Position numbers and translations under genes: made by a program. Shown here in pieces: positions 44,106 through 53,054 of a stretch of 64,000 nucleotides of DNA; the first letter of the stretch is position 1, and the number at the start of each line of letters is the position of its first letter. The stretch is from Roseburia inulinivorans DSM 16841. Lineage in GTDB: Bacteria > Bacillota > Clostridia > Lachnospirales > Lachnospiraceae. Where the stretch lies: positions 25,232 through 89,231 of the forward strand of contig NZ_ACFY01000058.1 of assembly GCF_000174195.1 (NCBI RefSeq), read 5' to 3'. The notes under the pieces are model-generated. The model was not told where the DNA came from. It saw only the letters and a program-made list of their open reading frames with translations, and did no database searches.

Positions 44106-44603
44106 ATGCAGGAAAAATTAGTTATTGTTCCGAAAAAAACAACGGGTGGACATAAGGCAGGAATGATCGCATTTTTTGTTTTAACCTGTCTTTGTTTAGT
44201 ACTTAGCATGTTTGTATCACCGGTTATGTTTCTGGTGCCGACGATCATCTTTGGTGTGATCTGGTATCTGTTTGCATTTCGCAGTGAAGTGGAGTATGAG
44301 TATACATATTATGATGGCGACCTGAGATTTGCGAAGATCAGGAATAAAGCAAAGAGAAAGAAAATTGCCTATCTTAGTATGGATGATGTGCTGACCATTG
44401 CCCCGAAGGGTGACCGCAGCATTTACAAGTATGAGAATGACAGATCGGTTACAGTGAAAAACATTGCGTCCGGCAATGCAGGTGCAAAACTTTATGAGGC
44501 AGTCTGCAAGGGCGAAAATGGTATCACAAGGTATGAGTTTGAGCCGGATGAGGACATGTTAAATGCCATCATGGTAAAATATCCAAGAAGCGTTATAAAG
44601 TAA
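44106..44603 (+). CDS. Small membrane protein of unknown function
   Basis: 165 residues: a short cytoplasmic N-terminus (MQEKLVIVPKKTTGGHK), two adjacent TM helices (about 18-37 and 41-58), then a soluble region with alternating strands (YEYTYYDGDLRFAKIRNKAK) that resembles a bacterial PH-like membrane-associated domain. The start at 44106 is set by GGAGG 8 nt upstream; the frame is open much further upstream but over antisense DNA of the debranching gene. No family can be named with confidence. The Suf-type genes follow closely. Confidence 0.75.
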   Translation: MQEKLVIVPKKTTGGHKAGMIAFFVLTCLCLVLSMFVSPVMFLVPTIIFGVIWYLFAFRSEVEYEYTYYDGDLRFAKIRNKAKRKKIAYLSMDDVLTIAPKGDRSIYKYENDRSVTVKNIASGNAGAKLYEAVCKGENGITRYEFEPDEDMLNAIMVKYPRSVIK

Positions 44604-44658
44604 CAGGATCGCGATTACGAAAAATACTGTGGCTTATCGGCTGCACAGTGGAGGATTT

Positions 44659-45381
44659 ATGTTAGAGTTAAGAAATATCACCTATGAAGTAGATGATAAC
44701 AACGAGAATAAAGAGATTTTGAAAAATGTCAGTGTCACCATTGACGATCATTTTGTGGCGATCACAGGACCAAACGGCGGTGGAAAATCCACACTTGCCA
44801 AGATGATTGCAGGAATCATCCGTCCGACAAGTGGGCAGATTCTTTTAGACGGAGAGGATATCACCGGTTTAAACATTACGGAGCGCGCCAGAAAAGGAAT
44901 CAGTTTTGCATTCCAGCAGCCGGTTCATTTTAAAGGGCTGACCGTAAAAGACCTCATTACGATCGCTGCAGGCAAAGAGATGAGTGTGAATGAGATCTGC
45001 GATATTTTATCGGAGGTAGGTCTGTGTGCAAGAGAATACATTGACCGTGAGATCAACGGAAGTCTTTCCGGCGGTGAGCTGAAAAGGATCGAGATCGCAA
45101 TGATCACTGCAAGGGGAACGAAGCTTTCTATTTTTGATGAGCCGGAGGCAGGGATCGACCTCTGGAGTTTTAACAGCCTGATCAAAGTATTTGAAAAAAT
45201 GAGAGATGAGATCAACGGAACGATTCTGATCATATCCCATCAGGAACGGATCCTTGACATTGCGGACAAGATCATCGTCATTGCAGACGGACAGGTGCGC
45301 AAGACAGGAACCAAAGCGGAAGTGCTGCCGGAACTTCTGAATACGGCACAGACCTGCCAGACGTTGATCGATAAAGCATAG
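44659..45381 (+). CDS. sufC: SufC-type ABC ATPase for Fe-S cluster assembly
   Basis: A 240-residue cytoplasmic ATPase with Walker A GPNGGGKST, signature LSGGELKR, Walker B KLSIFDEPEAGID and a switch His in ISHQERIL. SufC-like ATPases pair with SufB/SufD to build Fe-S clusters rather than to transport. The LSGGELKRIEIA form and the adjacent SufB/D protein support this over a transport role. The start at 44659 follows GGAGG. No sufD, sufS or sufU lies beside it, so this is a two-gene SufC-SufB unit. Confidence 0.85.
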   Translation: MLELRNITYEVDDNNENKEILKNVSVTIDDHFVAITGPNGGGKSTLAKMIAGIIRPTSGQILLDGEDITGLNITERARKGISFAFQQPVHFKGLTVKDLITIAAGKEMSVNEICDILSEVGLCAREYIDREINGSLSGGELKRIEIAMITARGTKLSIFDEPEAGIDLWSFNSLIKVFEKMRDEINGTILIISHQERILDIADKIIVIADGQVRKTGTKAEVLPELLNTAQTCQTLIDKA

Positions 45382-45469
45382 CCGCACTGGCAGAACAGAT
45401 TTGTAGTGAGAGAGCTGCTGAAAGGATGATGATCGACAGAAAACAGCAGCAGGAGAATGAGGAAGAAAC

Positions 45470-46387
45470 ATGGATTTAGTACAGAAAAATTTATTAGAAC
45501 AGGTGGCGGGACTTCATGAGGTTCCGGAAGGTGCCTATAATATCCGTGCCAATGGAAAAAAGGCTGCACGAAACACCACCGCCAATATTGATATTGTCAC
45601 AAAAGAGGACAAGGACGGAATTGACATCATTATCAAACCGGGAACGGTCAATGAGAGCGTTCATATTCCGGTTGTTTTGAGCGAGAGCGGATTGCAGGAA
45701 TGTGTATACAATGATTTTTACATTGGGGAGGGCGCAGACGTCACGATCGTTGCGGGATGCGGAATCCACAACTGCGGCGTGGACACTTCCAAGCATGAGG
45801 GAATCCACACATTTTATCTGGAGAAAAATGCAAAAGTAAAATACATTGAGCGCCACTACGGTGAGGGAGATGGAAATGGTGAGAATGTCATGAATCCACA
45901 GACCATCGTGCATTTAAAAGAGGGCGCACACATGGAGATGGAGACAACCCAGATCAAGGGAATCGACTCCACAGTCCGTATCACCAAAGGAGATCTTGCA
46001 GACGGAGCTTCCTTAGAAGTGCATGAGAAGATCATGACACACGGAAAACAGTATGCCAAGACAGATTTTGCAATCGATATGAACGGAAAAGACTGCAGCT
46101 GTAATCTGGTGTCACGTTCGGTGGCAAAGGGAGAATCCCGACAGGAATTCTTCTCTATTATGAACGGAAACGCAGCCTGTGCAGGCCACAGTGAGTGCGA
46201 TGCGATCATTATGGATCATGGATGCGTGACAGCAAGCCCACAGCTTACCGCCAATAATATTGACGCAAACCTCATTCATGAGGCAGCTATCGGTAAAATT
46301 GCAGGCGAGCAGCTGATCAAACTTATGACACTTGGACTTACGGAAAAAGAAGCCGAGGAACAGATCATCAACGGATTTTTGAAATAA
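45470..46387 (+). CDS. SufB/SufD-family Fe-S scaffold protein, short form
   Basis: A 305-residue protein of the SufBD beta-helix family, shorter than classical SufB (about 470). The core AGCGIHNCGVDTSKHEGIHT, KVKYIERHYGEGDG and CAGHSECDAIIMDHG give several Cys/His candidates for cluster or metal binding. The C-terminus HEAAIGKIAGEQLIKLMTLGLTEKEAEEQII is the typical SufB/D tail. The gene follows sufC by 89 nt. Together they look like a minimal SufBC-type scaffold system of the kind described in archaea and anaerobic bacteria. Confidence 0.85.
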   Translation: MDLVQKNLLEQVAGLHEVPEGAYNIRANGKKAARNTTANIDIVTKEDKDGIDIIIKPGTVNESVHIPVVLSESGLQECVYNDFYIGEGADVTIVAGCGIHNCGVDTSKHEGIHTFYLEKNAKVKYIERHYGEGDGNGENVMNPQTIVHLKEGAHMEMETTQIKGIDSTVRITKGDLADGASLEVHEKIMTHGKQYAKTDFAIDMNGKDCSCNLVSRSVAKGESRQEFFSIMNGNAACAGHSECDAIIMDHGCVTASPQLTANNIDANLIHEAAIGKIAGEQLIKLMTLGLTEKEAEEQIINGFLK

Positions 46388-46476
46388 CAGACTGCCATGG
46401 CAGACAATGGAAACAGTTGTCTGTTGTGGCTTTTTCTGTAATAGGAAACGTCAGCTTAGAGCAAAAGGAGAGGAAC

Positions 46477-46890
46477 ATGAAATTCTTTCATTTGTCGGAT
46501 CTGCATATTGGAAAGCAGTTGCATCATTACAATATGATCGCAGAACAGCGGGACATATTAGGGAAAATCGTGGCGTTGGCAGAACGCGAGAAGCCGGATG
46601 CGGTTCTCATTGCAGGGGATGTCTATGATACGCCGGTGCCGTCAGCGGAGGCAGTGTCAGTGTTTGATGAGTTTCTGACAGCACTGAACGATCTGGAGCC
46701 GGAAGTGACAGTCTGCATCATTGCAGGGAATCACGACAGTGCGAAACGGATTGATTTTGCGAGTGACATATTGGCAAAACACAGAGTAATGATCGCAGGA
46801 ATGCCGCCGCTTACCCGGGAGGAGACCATCAGAAAAGTGAGTTTTTTGATGCATACGGCGAGGTATGCATTTACCTGCTTCCTTTTGTGA
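46477..46890 (+). CDS. sbcD: SbcD exonuclease subunit, N-terminal fragment
   Basis: The metallophosphoesterase start of SbcD (Mre11 type): FHLSDLHIGKQLHHYN, ADAVLIAGDVYDTPVP-type metal motif (here PDAVLIAGDVYDTPVP) and IIAGNHDSAKR, the conserved DxH, GDxxD and GNHD signatures. After RKVSF the frame is lost at a T6 run (46842-46847) and ends at 46890. With seven T's it continues FDAYGEVCIYLLPFVKPSYV into the next frame. AGGAGAGG precedes the ATG at 46477. Confidence 0.85.
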   Translation: MKFFHLSDLHIGKQLHHYNMIAEQRDILGKIVALAEREKPDAVLIAGDVYDTPVPSAEAVSVFDEFLTALNDLEPEVTVCIIAGNHDSAKRIDFASDILAKHRVMIAGMPPLTREETIRKVSFLMHTARYAFTCFLL

Positions 46891-47468
46891 AGCCTTCCTA
46901 TGTGAGAAATCTGAACGATAGCGATATTACGACTTATGATGAGGCTGTCCGGCTTGTCATAGAGCGGGAGAACATCGACACTGCAAAGCGTAATATCATC
47001 GTAAGCCATCAGTTTTATACTGCTGCGGGCAGGGAGCCGGAGACTTCAGACTCCGAGATCCGCATGGTTGGAGGGATTGAAAATGTGGATACAGCGGTTT
47101 TAGAACCGTTTGATTATGCAGCACTTGGACACATTCACAGAAAACAGAAAATAGGGCGTGTACAGAACCGTTACTGTGGAACACCGTTACAGTATTCCGT
47201 GAGCGAGGCAGGCGATGAAAAGACCGTGACGATGGTGGAACTTTTGGAAAAAGGAAGCGAGCCGCATATCACAGAACTGCCGCTTACGCCGATGCGCAGG
47301 GTGCGCAAAATGATCGGACATCTGGATGGGATTTTAAATGCAGCGGCAGAGGACAACTGTCACGATTATGTGAGCATTACATTGACAGATGAGGTGGAAG
47401 CGTACCAGCCGAAAGAAAAGTTAGAACAGGTCTATGACCATATTCTGGAGATAAAAAATAGACAATGA
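46887..47468 (+). CDS. sbcD: SbcD, middle fragment (frameshifted)
   Basis: Continues SbcD in the -1 frame: NIIVSHQFYT (metal His), FDYAALGHIHRKQKIG (GHxH metal motif) and the capping domain up to YDHILEIK. It ends early because of one extra A in an A6 run (about 47453-47458). Removing it joins to the last segment. There is no independent ribosome binding site, so it is not a separate gene. SbcD with SbcC forms an ATP-dependent nuclease opening hairpins and processing DNA ends. Confidence 0.82.
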   Translation: MKPSYVRNLNDSDITTYDEAVRLVIERENIDTAKRNIIVSHQFYTAAGREPETSDSEIRMVGGIENVDTAVLEPFDYAALGHIHRKQKIGRVQNRYCGTPLQYSVSEAGDEKTVTMVELLEKGSEPHITELPLTPMRRVRKMIGHLDGILNAAAEDNCHDYVSITLTDEVEAYQPKEKLEQVYDHILEIKNRQ

Positions 47469-47634
47469 GAGGACAAGGAAGATTCTGGAGTTTTCGGAAG
47501 AGGAAGTGGAGAGCCTCGATCCTTATGATGCGTTTGTGACCTTTTTTCAGGAGATGAACGGAAGGGCGATGACGGAGGATGAGGATAATGTGATCCGCAC
47601 TGTGATAAACGGGGAAAAGGAGGTGGCAGAATGA
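47455..47634 (+). pseudogene. sbcD: SbcD, C-terminal segment back in the original frame
   Basis: After the second indel the original frame resumes with DNERTRKILEFSEEEVESL and ends GEKEVAE at the TGA overlapping the sbcC ATG. It shows that the two indels compensate and that one intact sbcD (about 385 residues, 46477-47634) is the likely true gene. Confidence 0.75.
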
Positions 47635-50423
47635 AGCCTTTGAAGCTTACCATGTCGGCATTTGGTTCGTATGCGGGAAAAAATGTCATTGATTTTACCG
47701 GGCAGCAGCAGGGGATTTTTCTGATCACCGGAGATACCGGAGCAGGAAAAACAACCATTTTTGATGCGATCACTTACGCACTTTACAATCAGACCAGCGG
47801 CGGTGAGCGAAACGGAAACATGATGCGCAGCCAGTATGCCCAGCCGGAGACGGAAACCTATGTGGAACTGGAATTTTTATACCGGGGACAGACATACCGC
47901 GTGCGCAGAAACCCGGACTATAAGATTACGAAAACACTGAAAAACGGCAAAATCAGGGAGCAGAAAGTACCACACAGTGTCGAACTTACCATGCCGGATG
48001 GAACTGTTTTCCCGGAAAAGAAAAATGCTACCGATGCAAAAATTATTGAAATCCTGGGGCTTACCGCAGACCAGTTTTCGCAGATCGTGATGATCGCACA
48101 GGGAGATTTTTTAAAACTCCTGTATACAAAGTCGGACGAGCGGAAAATGATCTTTTCCAAATTATTCAGGACAGACATCTATTGGAAGATCCAGGAAAAT
48201 CTCAGAAGAAAATCCATGGAGATGGATGAGCGCATACAGGAGAACGACCGGGCATTTGAGCAGGAGAAAAGCAGGATCATTCTGCTTCCTGAAAGTGAAG
48301 AATTACCGCTGGATGAACTTGTGGAGCGTTTGCGGGAACGATTAAAGGATGCGTTAAAAGAGCAGAATCTCCGCAGGGCAAATGTGGAGGAACTGAATAA
48401 AAAGATCACAAAGTATGAGGAAATCAATAAACTTTTTGTTTCTCTGGAAAAAATCAGACAGAATGGAAAAGAGCTGGAAGCAAGACAGGTGGAATCGAAA
48501 GAGCGCAGGCAGCAGATTGAGAATGCGCTGAAAGCGGATAAAGTGCTTGTGGCGGAGCAGCAGAATCTCAGACAGCAGCAGACAGTGGAGCAGTCGGTAC
48601 AGGCGATTGCAAAAATGGAGGAAACACTGACAAACAATCAGGAGATGTTCGAGACATTAAAGACACAGCTGCAGGAGGTAGAGGCAGAACAGAAAAGAGA
48701 AGCGGCAGACATCCAGAAAAAAATGCTTGCGTTAGAGCAGTCATTCCCGTCTTATGAGGCACTGCAGAATGCAAGGTCAGAGGAGCAGCAGGCCAAAAAG
48801 GTGTGGGAAGACCTCGGGAAAGCATCAGAGGAGTCATTCCATAAGAAAAAGGCTGGGATTGCTGCATTAAAAGAACAGCAGAAGCGGCAGGAGCAGGTCG
48901 TGGAGCAAACGAAGAAAAACTGGGAGCAGACATCTCTCAGCGCTTCGGAGTCGGCAAAGCATTATGAACATATGTATGAAGCCTTTTTAAAAGAACAGGC
49001 AGGGATCCTGGCAGAAAATCTGAGCGCGGGTTGTCCATGCCCGGTCTGCGGTTCAACGGTTCATCCGGATCCGGCGAAGCTTCCTGACCATGCGGTGACA
49101 GAACTGGAAGTGGAGCAGGCAAAAAAGACAAGGGCTGCTGCGGAAGAAAAGCGCGATCTGGCGTATGCTGCTTTTGAGGCAGAGAAAACAGAAAAACAGA
49201 AGCTTGCGCAGGCAGTCGAGAAAGAGGAAGCTGATTTTGTACTGGCACAGACGATTGCAAAACAGCAGAGAAAAGAAGCAGAGCAAAACTATGTCAGTCT
49301 GCAGAAAATAGCGGAACAGATCCGTGAGAAGCTTGTGTATCCATCTCTTGCCGAAGCAAAAAAACAGTATGCCGCAATGCAGAAAGCATTGGCGGCGGCA
49401 GAGCAGGAGATAGAGAGGAAACGGCAAAAAGTGTCGGAGCTGGCAGAAGCGATGAACACGTTAAAAGGACAGAAGCTCGCAGAGGAAGAGAATCAGAAAA
49501 CGGCAAAAAAGCTTGCAGTAAAAACGGAAAAAGAATATGCAAAACTTTTGGAAAAATCCGGGTTTGTTTCCGAAGAAACATACCACCTTGCAATCCTGCC
49601 GGAGCGGAGCAGATCCAAACTGGAGCGGGAAGAGAAAGAGTATGAGTCTCAGTGCTTAAGACAGCAGAGTGAGCAGAAACTTTTGGAGAAACAGGTCAGC
49701 GGAAAAACATATACTGATACGGCGGAATTAAATGAGCAGCTGAAAGCAGAAAAGCAGGCATTAAAAGAGACGGAAAAAACGTATATGGAGCTGCACACAG
49801 CATATGAAAATGACAGGTCAGTGCTGCAGAATTGTGCCGTCTATCTGGAAAAGGGAAAAAAATTGGAGAGCGAAGACCAGGTCATCAAAAGTCTGTCAAA
49901 GACAGCGAACGGAAGACTTTCCGGTTCTGCGAAAATCGATTTTGAAACTTATATCCAGAGGCAGTATTTTAAACAGATCATCCATGAAGCAAACAAGCGG
50001 CTCTTGACGATGAGCAATCATCAGTTTATTCTTAAATTAAAGGAAGAGGCGAACACGGGAAGAAAGACAAACGAGGGACTGGATCTTTCTGTTTACAGTC
50101 TTGTGACGGACAGCGAGCGAGACGTGAAAACACTGTCCGGCGGGGAATCTTTTCTGGCAGCACTTGCGATGGCACTCGGATTGTCCGATATCGTGGAGCG
50201 GAGCGCAGGGGCGATCCACCCGGATATGATGTTTATCGATGAGGGATTTGGTTCTCTGGATGCGCAGTCGAGACAGCAGGCGATCGAGGTGCTTGCGGAA
50301 CTTGCCGGTGACAGCCGCATGGTTGGGATCATCTCCCATGTGACGGAACTGAAAGAACAGATCGACCGTAAACTCGTTGTCAGCCGTACGGACAAGGGCA
50401 GCAGGGCTGTGTGGACGGAATGA
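47631..50423 (+). CDS. sbcC: SbcC exonuclease ATPase subunit (SMC-like)
   Basis: A 930-residue Rad50-type protein. Walker A GDTGAGKTT is at about residues 34-42, and the Q-loop region follows (QIVMIAQGDFLKLLYT). Two long coiled coils (about 190-440 and 500-730) flank the zinc-hook motif CPCPVCGSTVHP (about 465-476). The C-terminal lobe has the signature TLSGGESFLAALAMALGLSD and Walker B MMFIDEGFGSLD. It starts within the sbcD stop (ATGA), so the two are coupled. Confidence 0.95.
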   Translation: MKPLKLTMSAFGSYAGKNVIDFTGQQQGIFLITGDTGAGKTTIFDAITYALYNQTSGGERNGNMMRSQYAQPETETYVELEFLYRGQTYRVRRNPDYKITKTLKNGKIREQKVPHSVELTMPDGTVFPEKKNATDAKIIEILGLTADQFSQIVMIAQGDFLKLLYTKSDERKMIFSKLFRTDIYWKIQENLRRKSMEMDERIQENDRAFEQEKSRIILLPESEELPLDELVERLRERLKDALKEQNLRRANVEELNKKITKYEEINKLFVSLEKIRQNGKELEARQVESKERRQQIENALKADKVLVAEQQNLRQQQTVEQSVQAIAKMEETLTNNQEMFETLKTQLQEVEAEQKREAADIQKKMLALEQSFPSYEALQNARSEEQQAKKVWEDLGKASEESFHKKKAGIAALKEQQKRQEQVVEQTKKNWEQTSLSASESAKHYEHMYEAFLKEQAGILAENLSAGCPCPVCGSTVHPDPAKLPDHAVTELEVEQAKKTRAAAEEKRDLAYAAFEAEKTEKQKLAQAVEKEEADFVLAQTIAKQQRKEAEQNYVSLQKIAEQIREKLVYPSLAEAKKQYAAMQKALAAAEQEIERKRQKVSELAEAMNTLKGQKLAEEENQKTAKKLAVKTEKEYAKLLEKSGFVSEETYHLAILPERSRSKLEREEKEYESQCLRQQSEQKLLEKQVSGKTYTDTAELNEQLKAEKQALKETEKTYMELHTAYENDRSVLQNCAVYLEKGKKLESEDQVIKSLSKTANGRLSGSAKIDFETYIQRQYFKQIIHEANKRLLTMSNHQFILKLKEEANTGRKTNEGLDLSVYSLVTDSERDVKTLSGGESFLAALAMALGLSDIVERSAGAIHPDMMFIDEGFGSLDAQSRQQAIEVLAELAGDSRMVGIISHVTELKEQIDRKLVVSRTDKGSRAVWTE

Positions 50424-50570
50424 ATGTTATCATAGGTAATAGGCACAACTGAAGCAGGTAAGTAAAAAGCACATTTCGAGCAGGTGCCTTGTTGGAATAG
50501 TAATCAGTACGAGGAAAGAACAGATCGCGGTGTTTGCAAAATAGAAGAAAAGAAAGCAGGAAATCGTAAT

Positions 50571-51356
50571 ATGGACGAAATGCAGAGACCAATTGGAGTA
50601 TTTGATTCCGGCGTTGGTGGAATCAGCGTACTTCGGGAATTGGTGGCATTGATGCCAAATGAAAATTTTATATTTTATGGGGATTCAAAAAATGCGCCCT
50701 ATGGAACAAAGACCTTAGAGGAAGTGCGGAAACTCACACTGGCAGATGCGGAGTACTTAAGGTCGCGGAATGTAAAAGCACTGGTTGTCGCATGCAACAC
50801 GGCGACAAGCGCAGCGATTCACATTTTAAGGGAAAAATATCAGAAAGAGATCCCGGTCATCGGAATTGAGCCGGCATTAAAACCGGCAGTGTCTGTAAAA
50901 GAAAATTCAAGGGTGCTTGTCATGGCAACGCCTATGACATTGCGGGAAAAAAAGTTCCATAACCTTATGCAGAAATTTCAGGATCAGGCGGAGATCATAT
51001 CACTGCCATGTCCGGGACTTGTGGAATTCGTAGAGCGCGGAGAACTTTCCGGGGAAGCACTGGAACATTTCTTAAAAAATCTGTTTGCACCGTACCAGGA
51101 AAGAAAAGTGGATGCAGTTGTTCTTGGCTGCACGCATTATCCACTGGTGCGTAAGACGATTCAGAAAGTACTCGGCTCCGGGGTAGCGGTTTTTGACGGT
51201 GGTGCAGGAACTGCCAGAGAGACACTTCATAAATTAAAAGAGTATAGTCTGGTTTCGGATGCTGTGACACCGGGAACTGTGCAGTTTTATAACAGCACAG
51301 AAGATCAGGCAATGATCGAGTTGAGCAAATATCTGCTGGAACAGAGGAAGATGTGA
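50571..51356 (+). CDS. murI: Glutamate racemase
   Basis: A 261-residue cofactor-independent racemase supplying D-glutamate for peptidoglycan. IGVFDSGVGGISVLREL and FYGDSKNAPYG form the N-terminal substrate loop; VVACNTATSAA holds one catalytic Cys and VLGCTHYPLV the other, with the expected Asp and His residues around them. The start at 50571 follows AGGAAA; the frame is open upstream without a ribosome binding site. Confidence 0.94.
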   Translation: MDEMQRPIGVFDSGVGGISVLRELVALMPNENFIFYGDSKNAPYGTKTLEEVRKLTLADAEYLRSRNVKALVVACNTATSAAIHILREKYQKEIPVIGIEPALKPAVSVKENSRVLVMATPMTLREKKFHNLMQKFQDQAEIISLPCPGLVEFVERGELSGEALEHFLKNLFAPYQERKVDAVVLGCTHYPLVRKTIQKVLGSGVAVFDGGAGTARETLHKLKEYSLVSDAVTPGTVQFYNSTEDQAMIELSKYLLEQRKM

Positions 51357-51733
51357 TAAATAAAAAATTGAAGTGTTATGTATAAAAGGAAAAATACCGG
51401 GCAGACTATGATCATACAAAAAAATCTAAACAGAAAAAAATAAAATATTAACGAATTATAAAATAATTTATCCAGAATTTTAGAAATGTTTTCGAAAACC
51501 GACATAATTCGTACACATTTATTTTGTATATTACTATTATCAACAAGAGAACAACAGACAAGCACTTGTTGATGTAAGCATTCAGAATGGTGCTTACTAA
51601 AAATGCCAATTTTCCTTTATATAGATTAACATTTTCATAACTAAACTCCTCGAAAAAACAGTCCGCAAGGGCTGTTTTTTCATTGCAAAAAAAGATATGA
51701 AATTCACGGATAGAATTTAATGTCTTTGAGTTT
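51357..51733. other. Intergenic region with hairpins and a bidirectional terminator
   Basis: AT-rich. A perfect stem GTAAGCA/TGCTTAC lies near 51573-51596, and a strong terminator (AAAAAACAG.CC with GG.CTGTTTTTT, 51653-51680) works on both strands, serving murI and glpP. A weak promoter-like TATATT near 51530 would leave about 150 nt of possible small RNA before the terminator. No protein is supported. Confidence 0.5.
51653..51680. terminator. Bidirectional terminator between murI and glpP
   Basis: A 12-bp A/T-flanked stem with GCAA loop and T6/A6 on the two sides. Confidence 0.82.
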
Positions 51734-52300
51734 TTATAAAAACCAAATCTTCTCATTCGTCGAGGAAATGCTGACCACGCCAGCCTGGAGCAGTGCCATG
51801 ACATCTTCCTTATCGGAAACCAGTCCTCCTGCAATGACAGGAACAGTGGACAGTTTGCAGACCTTAGCGAGTACTTTTGGCATGAGAGCCGGAAGCACTT
51901 CGATCAGGTCAGGTTTGGCGGTTCGAAGCTGGTGTTCAATGTTCGAATAAGCCATGGAATCAATGACAAACAGCCGAAGGATTGTATACAATCCTAGCTC
52001 TTTTGCACGTTTGATCAGAGCAGGCTTGGTGGTGATAATGCCATCTGCTCTGGTATATTTTTGGATAAAGTCGACCGCAATCTCTTTGGAACTTAAACCT
52101 GCGATCAGATCAATATGAACCATTGCAATTTTTCCAGAGGATTTCACGGTCTCAACAATGTCTGGAATATTGCAGATGTCACCATATAAAATAAAAATGA
52201 CACGGCTTTCGCTTGTGAGACATTTTTTTAACCCTTCATCATCCTTAATAGCTGCAATGATCGGGGAATCTTCGATTGCTTCTTTAAATTCTTTTTTCAT
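51734..52300 (-). CDS. glpP: Glycerol-3-phosphate responsive antiterminator GlpP
   Basis: A 188-residue TIM-barrel-like RNA-binding regulator. In B. subtilis GlpP with glycerol-3-P prevents termination in glp leaders. Characteristic stretches: DSPIIAAIKDDEGLKKCL at the N-terminus, VIFILYGDICNIPDIV, MVHIDLIAGLSSKEIAVDFI, ADGIITTKPALIKRAKELG and VIAGGLVSDKEDVMALL. The start at 52300 follows TGGAG. It lies downstream of the glycerol-3-P dehydrogenase-type operon but is separated from it by 750 nt of repeat DNA, so it is probably transcribed separately (TATAAT-like -10 near 52337). Confidence 0.88.
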   Translation of the reverse strand: MKKEFKEAIEDSPIIAAIKDDEGLKKCLTSESRVIFILYGDICNIPDIVETVKSSGKIAMVHIDLIAGLSSKEIAVDFIQKYTRADGIITTKPALIKRAKELGLYTILRLFVIDSMAYSNIEHQLRTAKPDLIEVLPALMPKVLAKVCKLSTVPVIAGGLVSDKEDVMALLQAGVVSISSTNEKIWFL

Positions 52301-52444
52301 AAGAAATTACTCCATTTCGTTTTTATCTATCTATAATTATACAGCAATATTTCAATTTAAACCAGAATTTAACTTGTGAACTGCCGCCTGCAGGTGGTGT
52401 TACGGATTTCCAGAGCTACTGTATTGCACGCATAACAACTTTAT

Positions 52445-52631
52445 AAAATAAAAAATAGAACTGTTTGTTTTCAGGAGCGCTTCCGCTTGTTGTCGCTGGC
52501 AGTGGTACTAAGAAAGTATCCATCGTGATTTCAAAATACAATTGACATTGTCTTTTGAAATCGCAATGTCTGCTTTCTAAGGACCGGTCGCTCCCAAAAT
52601 CCTGAAAACAAATCAGTTCTATTTTTTATTA
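52445..52631. repeat. 187-bp hairpin element with 32-bp inverted ends
   Basis: The left arm (52445-52476, AATAGAACTG..TTTTCAGGA) and right arm (52600-52631, TCCTGAAAAC..CAGTTCTATT) are inverted copies differing at a few positions. Copy B of the GGTACTAAGAA structured element lies between them. Confidence 0.7.
52490..52597 (+). repeat. Structured repeat, copy B (GGTACTAAGAA element)
   Basis: GGTACTAAGAAAG pairs with CTTTCTAAGGACC, enclosing an inner hairpin (GATTTCAAAA.. with ..TTTTGAAATC) and ending ACCGGTCGCTCCC. Compared with copy A (16605-16697, opposite strand) the outer stem has a compensating extra pair (AGAAAG/CTTTCT versus AGAAG/CTTCT). Confidence 0.6.
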
Positions 52632-52743
52632 AGCCAAGACTGTGTGGCATGCAATATCCAGATTGTGAAAATCCGTCAATCCAGGTTACGAGCGGCAGAA
52701 CCCAATATAGGCACTCATCCCATAACCGTGAGTTCCATAACGT

Positions 52744-53036
52744 AAATTGCAGATTTTGTGGTGCGATTCATGATGTTGATTGGGCAAATATAAGCGTCCT
52801 CTCACAAGTCATTCACAACGTAAATGAAAGAAAAATGGTACAGACAAATATGATTTCCTTTGTGAGCCATGGAGATAAGACTCTTTAGAGGCTTATCGGA
52901 ATGCCCGGCGAACAGGAACAGCATATTTCGTCTGTACCGTTTTTCTTTTCATAAACCGATAAAATCACGACTTGTGAGAGGACGCTGATATCTGCCCTTC
53001 ACAACCTATAAAAGCACCACAAAATCTGCGACACTA
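52744..53036. repeat. About 290-bp long imperfect inverted repeat
   Basis: The left arm (about 52749-52852) and right arm (about 52921-53030) share, in inverted orientation, GCAGATTTTGTGGTGC, AGCGTCCTCTCACAAGTC and GGTACAGAC.AAATATG. The transcript would fold into one long hairpin between the dehydrogenase operon and glpP. Confidence 0.65.
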
Positions 53037-53054
53037 CGTCACCTAAACTCCGGT

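Noticed and set aside
44659..46387. Reading the sufC/sufB pair as an ABC transporter
   Set aside because: The partner has no membrane segments and carries SufB/D family sequence, so a transport role is not supported.
51448..51834. 128-codon leftward frame overlapping the end of glpP
   Set aside because: It crosses the bidirectional terminator and the glpP coding end in another phase.
52649..52888. 79-codon frame downstream of glpP
   Set aside because: It lies inside the long inverted repeat and has no ribosome binding site; treated as repeat DNA, although similar frames may be annotated as hypothetical proteins elsewhere.
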